DNA from: Candidatus Dadabacteria bacterium
GTDB taxonomy: Bacteria; Desulfobacterota_D; UBA1144; Nemesobacterales; Nemesobacteraceae
NCBI GenBank assembly: GCA_951812945.1
Contig: CATOTB010000001.1
Span: forward strand, 738,198-802,197
Length of the DNA: 64,000 nucleotides
Direction of reading: 5' to 3'
The position numbers were made by a program, and so were the translations under genes. The notes beneath the pieces are model-generated. The model was not told the DNA's origin. It searched no databases and saw only the letters and a list, made by a program, of their open reading frames with translations. This document shows, in pieces, positions 63,970 to 64,000 of the stretch (its first letter is position 1; every line of letters starts with the position of its first letter).

Positions 63970-64000
63970 TTCGGAAGGGTCACAATCAAGAAAAATTATA

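Noticed and set aside
1..64000. CRISPR array, tRNA genes, insertion sequences or prophage
   Set aside because: No regular direct repeats, no T-loop-like sequence outside genes, and no transposase or phage-like products were seen.

Overview
This window comes from the chromosome of a Gram-negative (diderm) bacterium. It carries a TamA/BamA-type outer-membrane assembly protein, RseP, lipoproteins with lipoboxes, and a core of housekeeping genes. Gene density is high and genes are often coupled by ATGA, TAATG or tail-to-head overlaps. TTG starts are frequent (rpsU, rpoD, a YibQ-like gene, mce, dgt). Several genes lack a Shine-Dalgarno site and have a -10-like box just before the start codon. The gene set (futalosine-type menaquinone genes, TrmFO, two-subunit glycyl-tRNA synthetase, rpsU-dnaG-rpoD operon, zapB-zapA-fau-rny order) fits a deltaproteobacteria-like or related uncultivated lineage such as Dadabacteria. 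That placement is an inference and cannot be settled here.

Layout. 1-3.4 kb: a large lone lipoprotein with an HExxH motif, in codon usage unlike the core genes. 3.6-5.3 kb: a sulfur-handling cluster (rhodanese, SufE, SufU/NifU-like scaffold). 5.4-9.5 kb: a three-gene redox cluster (nitroreductase-like protein, FAD/NAD(P) oxidoreductase, membrane polyferredoxin). 9.5-12.9 kb, minus strand: rny, a 5-formyl-THF cyclo-ligase, zapA and zapB-like. 13-18.5 kb, plus strand: prfA, a CcsA-like gene, dodecin, dapF with both catalytic cysteines changed to serine, an amidohydrolase, and a GGCT/N-formylglutamate-amidohydrolase fusion. 18.5-22.8 kb, minus strand: hisA-hisF-dgt-mqnA-mqnD, in which hisF, dgt and mqnA are broken by about nine single-base indels, mostly in short homopolymers. 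22.9-34.4 kb: two Fic genes, an EVE protein, RNase G, methylmalonyl-CoA epimerase, tatA, glyQS, trmFO and a luciferase-like oxidoreductase.

34.6-44.2 kb: gph, purK-purE, then a minus-strand block uppS-dxr-rseP-SnoaL, a secreted-protein fragment, a CtpA-type protease and a YibQ-like deacetylase. 44.2-48.6 kb: the rpsU-dnaG-rpoD macromolecular synthesis operon, an isolated 5S rRNA gene with its own promoter and T-run, and purN. 48.6-52.5 kb, minus strand: a LOG-like gene, apt, aroB, trmB and aroF. 52.5-64 kb: two unknown envelope proteins, tamA/bamA, alaC, rlpA, panB-panC-panD, a nucleotidyltransferase plus nucleotidyltransferase/CDP-alcohol phosphotransferase pair, and an NSS sodium-dependent transporter followed by a 32-residue MetS-like subunit.

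Most genes serve core metabolism (amino acids, purines, folate, pantothenate, menaquinone, isoprenoids) and the envelope. Items best worth a second look are the Ser/Ser DapF, the redox trio, the CDP-alcohol phosphotransferase pair, the GGCT fusion, the Fic-MerR fusion, the orphan 5S gene, and the indel cluster, which looks more like a consensus error than true decay. No CRISPR array, tRNA, insertion sequence or prophage was found.
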